From Rachycentron canadum (taxonomy: Eukaryota > Chordata > Actinopteri > Carangiformes > Rachycentridae), in the NCBI GenBank assembly GCA_038496675.1, contig CM076652.1, forward strand, positions 5,435,806 through 5,499,805: 64,000 nt of DNA, written 5' to 3'. This document shows positions 62,301 through 64,000 of the stretch, in pieces; position 1 is the first letter of the stretch, and every line of letters begins with the position of its first letter. The position numbers and the translations under genes are program-made. The notes beneath the pieces are model-generated. The model saw nothing but the letters and a program-made list of their open reading frames with translations. It was not told the DNA's origin and searched no databases.

Positions 62301-64000
62301 AGTTAAGGCCAAAGAAGGCTCTGATTAGAGAGACGTCCCTATACTTGTAATGATGTCATGCATTTCATCAAACTCAAATTAAGTCATTTCACATTTTTCT
62401 GGTACACTTGGATCCCAAACGCCACCTGCTACCTTACCTCTTATGACATCCTGCAAAGGAGGCTCTCTTCTCCTCTGCGGTCATTGGCTCCTTGACACCA
62501 TTGTCGTGCCGACCATGCCTGGTGTCACGGTGACTGTAACCGTGGCTGCTGCTCTCAGACAGCGAGAACTCTCCATAGCCTTTTCTGCGGGCTTTCTGAC
62601 GCAGTTTGTTCCTGTAATGCTCGATGTCCGACTTCTGCTTCAGCCCACCATGGTTTGCCTGCAAACAATAAATTCAAGTATTGAATCAAATCATGTGGCT
62701 TGACATGCTGAGAAGCAACGAACTGAGTGATGTTTTAATTTCGTTTGACGAACTGCTTGAATTTTGAAAACTTTTTCTTTGTTCTTTCTCTCTGGTTCTA
62801 AGACGAAGCGATGTGTTTAACAAACATCCCCTGCAGTCCGATAATCACAGCATGTGTCACGCCCTAAACATGATATGTTCTGCTAATGTAACCCAGTCAG
62901 CTGCAGATGAACAGGAAAACTAGAGAGTCCCTGTGGGGATTTTCTGGTCTTGTGTTTATAGATTGAGGGATAATTTATCGTCAGTCTGTGTATTGCTGTC
63001 TCAGCTGCAAAGAGGTGCAGAGGGGTTAAGGGGGGAAAAAGGAGGAAAAGAGGCAGGCTGGGTGGGAGGAAAGTGACAATAAGGGTGAGAGATAAAGGTA
63101 AAAGAGAAGAGGCATAATGACAGTAGTGCAATTCTGCATAACTGCAATGTGTCCCAGTTTGAACTAATACAACTAACCCTATGATTAGGTCACTATTTTA
63201 AAGGTCCCATATTAAGTGAGACGTCTTTTTTGATTATGAATCAGGTCTAGATTCTATATTAATGCTGTAAAAGTATCAAAGCTTTCAGTCAACAGAGAAA
63301 TACACACTTCCTGTATTCATACACTGAGCTTTAAAACCAACCGTCTGTAACTTAGTGATGTCACAACAGCAATCACTCAGAAAACAGTGACCTGTTGTTG
63401 TTAAAGATCCAGACAGAAGCCTGAGAGTAAAACTACATTAAGATGGTGCTCAAAAACACAAATATATCAAAAGAGAAAAGTGCAAAATATGGGACCTTTA
63501 GCTATATTACTTTAAGATTTCAATTTCAACCATTTGTCATCAGTTTTAACTAGTTTCTTTATTTTACCATGGCCTATAGCTAATTAATCATTTACCCATG
63601 TTACAACATATCTAGCACATTCTTTTTGAAATCAATAAGCACCAACAGTTCCAAATATAAACATGAACCAAAGAATGAGTGAAAAATATCTGCTGCACTA
63701 TGTGATGACCAAATGCCTCCGCACTATATGTTACTGTGTGACTCACCATGATGATGATGCGTTAGTCTTTGCTCTGCCCTATACTGTCAACACTCCAGAC
63801 TTCCCTCACAGCTGAGTGCGATAAAGCCTTGAAGGTGTGTGTACACTATGTATACGTGATGTGTGTGTGTGTGTGTGTGTGTGTACGTGTCTGTCAACTC
63901 ACCTCCCCGTTGAGGACCACAGAGTCTTGGCTGTGGGAGGAAGAGGAGGGGTAGGAGTAGGTTGGCTGGGCTGTCATGGGTTTAATAGTGATGAGACGCA
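53245..64000 (-). CDS. kiaa1549: KIAA1549-family (UPF0606) membrane protein gene, 3' part, multi-exon
   Basis: Exons on the minus strand: 64000-63903 (partial), 62658-62438, 60736-60604, 58530-58289, 58075-57907, 56801-56704, 54373-54228, 54135-53981, and a tentative last exon 53337-53245. All introns begin GT and end AG, and the phases match at every junction. The joined frame is open for 420 residues up to the last exon. Blocks match the C-terminal region of vertebrate KIAA1549 as I remember it: SDIEHYRNKLR, SRQSLSSPSPVETEMDLLV, RRGIRNNGYD, FEETNVDR, STLSSQPSIDEVR, TSAPGTM, RFTQLPDM, and PPSSYRSPSWMSY. In people KIAA1549 is a membrane protein, is the 5' partner of BRAF in a fusion typical of pilocytic astrocytoma, and has been linked to retinal dystrophy; its molecular role is poorly known. 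The region here would be cytoplasmic tail. The paralogue KIAA1549L is the main alternative. The 5' end is outside the window. Confidence 0.88.
53855..53884 (-). CDS. Alternative short terminal exon candidate
   Basis: In transcript sense a strong pyrimidine tract, repeated CTT followed by CTTCGCAG, ends at 53885, just 96 nt after the donor at 53980. That is close to the 92-bp intron immediately upstream. Joined in phase 0 the exon adds NSRHLETIC and stops at 53855. If used, the protein would end here. No family similarity is visible in the nine residues, so this is a splice-site prediction only. Confidence 0.3.
   Translation of the reverse strand, partial: NSRHLETIC
53981..54135 (-). CDS. kiaa1549: KIAA1549-family exon with the PPSSYRSPSWMSY motif
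   Basis: The acceptor is TTACATCCCTCAG. The exon completes the Gly codon and reads NPITAVYAISSNRPGYSDYF, VMSPPSSYRSPSWMSYPPEP and EDLPRQWNDTP, ending in phase 0 at CCG/GTGAGA. It aligns well with mammalian SGNTVPAVFAI, NRPGFTGYF, PPSSYRNQAWMSY and LPSQW. This is the last exon with a recognisable family match. Without splicing, the frame would run on to a stop at 53855, passing through a poly-Phe stretch that is actually a pyrimidine tract. Confidence 0.92.
54228..54373 (-). CDS. kiaa1549: KIAA1549-family exon after SLRR
   Basis: The acceptor TTCCGTCAACAG is followed by a C that completes the split Arg codon. Codons follow for STPDVSLKPRVSEASDLQAQ, QHNGAPYLPLSRTPFPAVTV and DQSITTYS, then one base at donor CAG/GTAAGA. 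The mammalian counterpart has RRSTSDIGSK and later LDQSALNYSG, so both ends are anchored while the middle is diverged. The intron that follows is only 92 bp (54136-54227). Confidence 0.9.
54374..56703. other. Large intron of the KIAA1549-family gene
   Basis: 2330 bp between the proline-rich exon and the next. No repeat family was recognised. It has T- and A-runs and one AT-rich patch near 56570-56640. Frames here are not continued by splice sites of matching phase. Confidence 0.6.
56704..56801 (-). CDS. kiaa1549: KIAA1549-family proline-rich exon
   Basis: The acceptor is GTTCCCACAG. The exon starts in phase 0: GFRFTQLPDMGIGSPPPLIP, then SRPGPPPGTSLR. It ends two bases into an Arg codon at donor CGACG/GTAACA, a weaker donor than its neighbours. 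The match to the mammalian RFSQLPEM, GSPPP and SLRR is clear. The two proline clusters (SPPPLIP and RPGPPP) could bind SH3- or WW-type partners, but that is inference. Confidence 0.92.
57907..58075 (-). CDS. kiaa1549: KIAA1549-family exon with a seven-histidine run and tandem acceptor
   Basis: The acceptor is ATCAGCAG. Splicing at the first AG gives a 169-nt exon starting 58075; splicing at the second gives 166 nt starting 58072. Both keep frame, and the difference is one Ser codon before the run of seven His codons. The rest reads AHSAYNPSHTSHYSDGVTSA then PGTMNHPCGGRQRSTGYEDM and HQCSLPKP. It ends in phase 0 at donor CCG/GTAAGC. VTSAPGTM and the final SLP-P motif match the mammalian protein. 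The His run is encoded by mixed CAC/CAT codons. Confidence 0.9.
58072..58080 (-). promoter_or_regulatory. Tandem (NAGNAG) splice acceptor
   Basis: Transcript-sense ATCAGCAG followed by CC gives two adjacent AG acceptors three bases apart. Use of either keeps the frame and adds or removes one Ser (AGC) before the His run. NAGNAG acceptors are a known source of single-residue isoforms. Actual use cannot be judged from the sequence. Confidence 0.7.
58289..58530 (-). CDS. kiaa1549: KIAA1549-family exon with the SQPSIDEVR motif
   Basis: The acceptor CTTCTTCTCCACAG is strong. The exon opens in phase 0 with GEPEPFEETNVDRLMSSLGY, then a glycine/threonine-rich linker (GGGSTGTGNGSLG), then the conserved block STLSSQPSIDEVRTQMHMLL and the tail NAFSLAPPDHDPPSPPT. 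It ends with two bases of a codon at donor CCAA/GTAAAT. The mammalian protein has EETNIDRV and SIDEVRQQMHMLLEEAFSLA at the same place. The glycine-rich linker looks expanded relative to the mammalian protein as I remember it. The exon is 242 nt. Confidence 0.94.
58531..60603. other. Intron of the KIAA1549-family gene
   Basis: 2073 bp; holds a short AC repeat at 59636-59656 and no other recognised element. Confidence 0.6.
60604..60736 (-). CDS. kiaa1549: KIAA1549-family exon with the ETEMDLLV motif
   Basis: It starts with one base that completes the split Arg codon of the previous exon, then 44 codons: YSHPREPTYWSRQSLSSPSP, VETEMDLLVLRERSRRGIRN, NGYD. It ends in phase 0 at donor GAC/GTGAGT. 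The match to mammalian KIAA1549 (SRQSLNSPSP, ETEMDLLV, RRGIRNSGYD) is close over its length. In transcript sense the acceptor is preceded by a long pyrimidine tract that includes T16 and T24 runs (A-runs at 60762-60777 and 60845-60868 on the plus strand). Confidence 0.94.
60845..60868 (+). repeat. A24 homopolymer
   Basis: In transcript sense it is T24, about 110 nt upstream of the acceptor of the exon 60604-60736. A second A16 run is at 60762-60777. Confidence 0.9.
62438..62658 (-). CDS. kiaa1549: KIAA1549-family exon with the SDIEHYRNKLR motif
   Basis: The acceptor reads TTGTTTGCAG and the exon starts in phase 0 with GCA AAC CAT (ANHGG). It ends HKR with the last codon split two bases plus one at donor GAG/GTAAGG. 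Residues 8-18 of the exon, SDIEHYRNKLR, are the strongest family signature in the window. They are followed by a very basic stretch (RQKARRKGYGEF) and a serine/histidine-rich, charged region. The basic region fits a juxtamembrane or cytoplasmic location, but no membrane span is visible here. The exon is 221 nt. Confidence 0.92.
63199..63500 (-). mobile_element. MITE-like element, TAAAGGTCC ends (copy 2), in a gene intron
   Basis: Starts TAAAGGTCCCATATT and ends AATATGGGACCTTTA on the plus strand; the two ends are nearly exact inverted repeats of at least 15 bp. It is 302 bp and non-coding. The internal block AAGTATCAAAG, TCAGTCAACAGAGAAA matches the reverse complement of the 17630-18130 element. 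It lies in the 1244-bp intron between the first two exons of this window. Confidence 0.75.
63860..63884 (+). repeat. (GT)n microsatellite
   Basis: About 12 uninterrupted GT units in the intron about 20 bp below the exon 63903-64000. Confidence 0.9.
63903..64000 (-). CDS. kiaa1549: KIAA1549-family exon (partial, first in window)
   Basis: Only one of the three minus-strand frames is open across this segment; the other two have stops near the window edge. It reads RLITIKPMTAQPTYSYPSSS and continues through a serine/histidine stretch to DSVVLNGE. The segment ends at a strong donor, GAG then GTGAGT, in phase 0, which matches the phase-0 start of the exon at 62658. The acceptor is beyond 64000. 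There is no repeat in the exon. The serine-rich stretch is low complexity, so the family assignment rests on the position, phase and donor more than on this sequence alone. Confidence 0.7.

Noticed and set aside
63752..63783. Possible micro-exon before the strong donor-like CATCATG/GTGAGT on the minus strand
   Set aside because: The 27-nt version that would keep phase has an in-frame TAA, the 20-nt version breaks phase, and there is no pyrimidine tract. The flanking exons already join in phase 0.

Overview
This is a fragment of a vertebrate genome, most likely from a teleost fish. It is AT-rich and dominated by non-coding DNA, with many dinucleotide microsatellites and two assembly gaps (runs of N at 31260-31652 and 46142-46504). 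It also carries degenerate copies of interspersed repeats that I recognise as common in teleost genomes. The one convincing gene has split exons with GT-AG borders and some very short introns (92 bp), which also fits a fish. There are no bacterial-type operons, phage genes, CRISPR arrays or intact transposase genes.

The right end (about 53.2-64.0 kb, minus strand) holds the 3' part of one protein-coding gene of the KIAA1549 family (UPF0606; KIAA1549 or its paralogue KIAA1549L). I could join eight exons with consistent splice sites and reading phase: 63903-64000 (continues past the window), 62438-62658, 60604-60736, 58289-58530, 57907-58075, 56704-56801, 54228-54373 and 53981-54135. They encode 420 residues of the cytoplasmic C-terminal region; the membrane segment and N-terminal part lie beyond 64000. 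The final exon is uncertain. One candidate (53245-53337) gives 30 more residues and a stop. Another (53855-53884) gives 9 more residues and a stop. Neither resembles the long tail I remember for the mammalian protein. A long 3' UTR may run down to an AATAAA signal at 49827-49832, but this is weakly supported.

The left 49 kb has no gene I can support. The many short open frames there (mostly 60-130 codons) have no recognisable domains, no good splice context, and often run through repeats or N-runs. What it does hold is repeat structure: a cluster of two teleost interspersed repeat families in mixed orientation (0.26-0.92 kb and 4.4-5.0 kb), and a SINE-like element at 6.76-6.99 kb. There is a MITE-like element at 17.63-18.13 kb whose relative sits inside a gene intron at 63.20-63.50 kb. 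Older repeat fragments lie at 9.2, 20.6, 32.2-32.6 and 41.0-41.3 kb. Several perfect inverted repeats can form hairpins (13.88, 16.78, 32.81 and 34.17 kb), and a polypyrimidine tandem array (45.76-46.61 kb) is interrupted by an assembly gap.

I did not find an evident new biological system. The points most worth checking are the 3' end of the KIAA1549-family gene, its tandem CAGCAG splice acceptor, the shared MITE family, and the perfect 40-nt hairpin at 13.88 kb.
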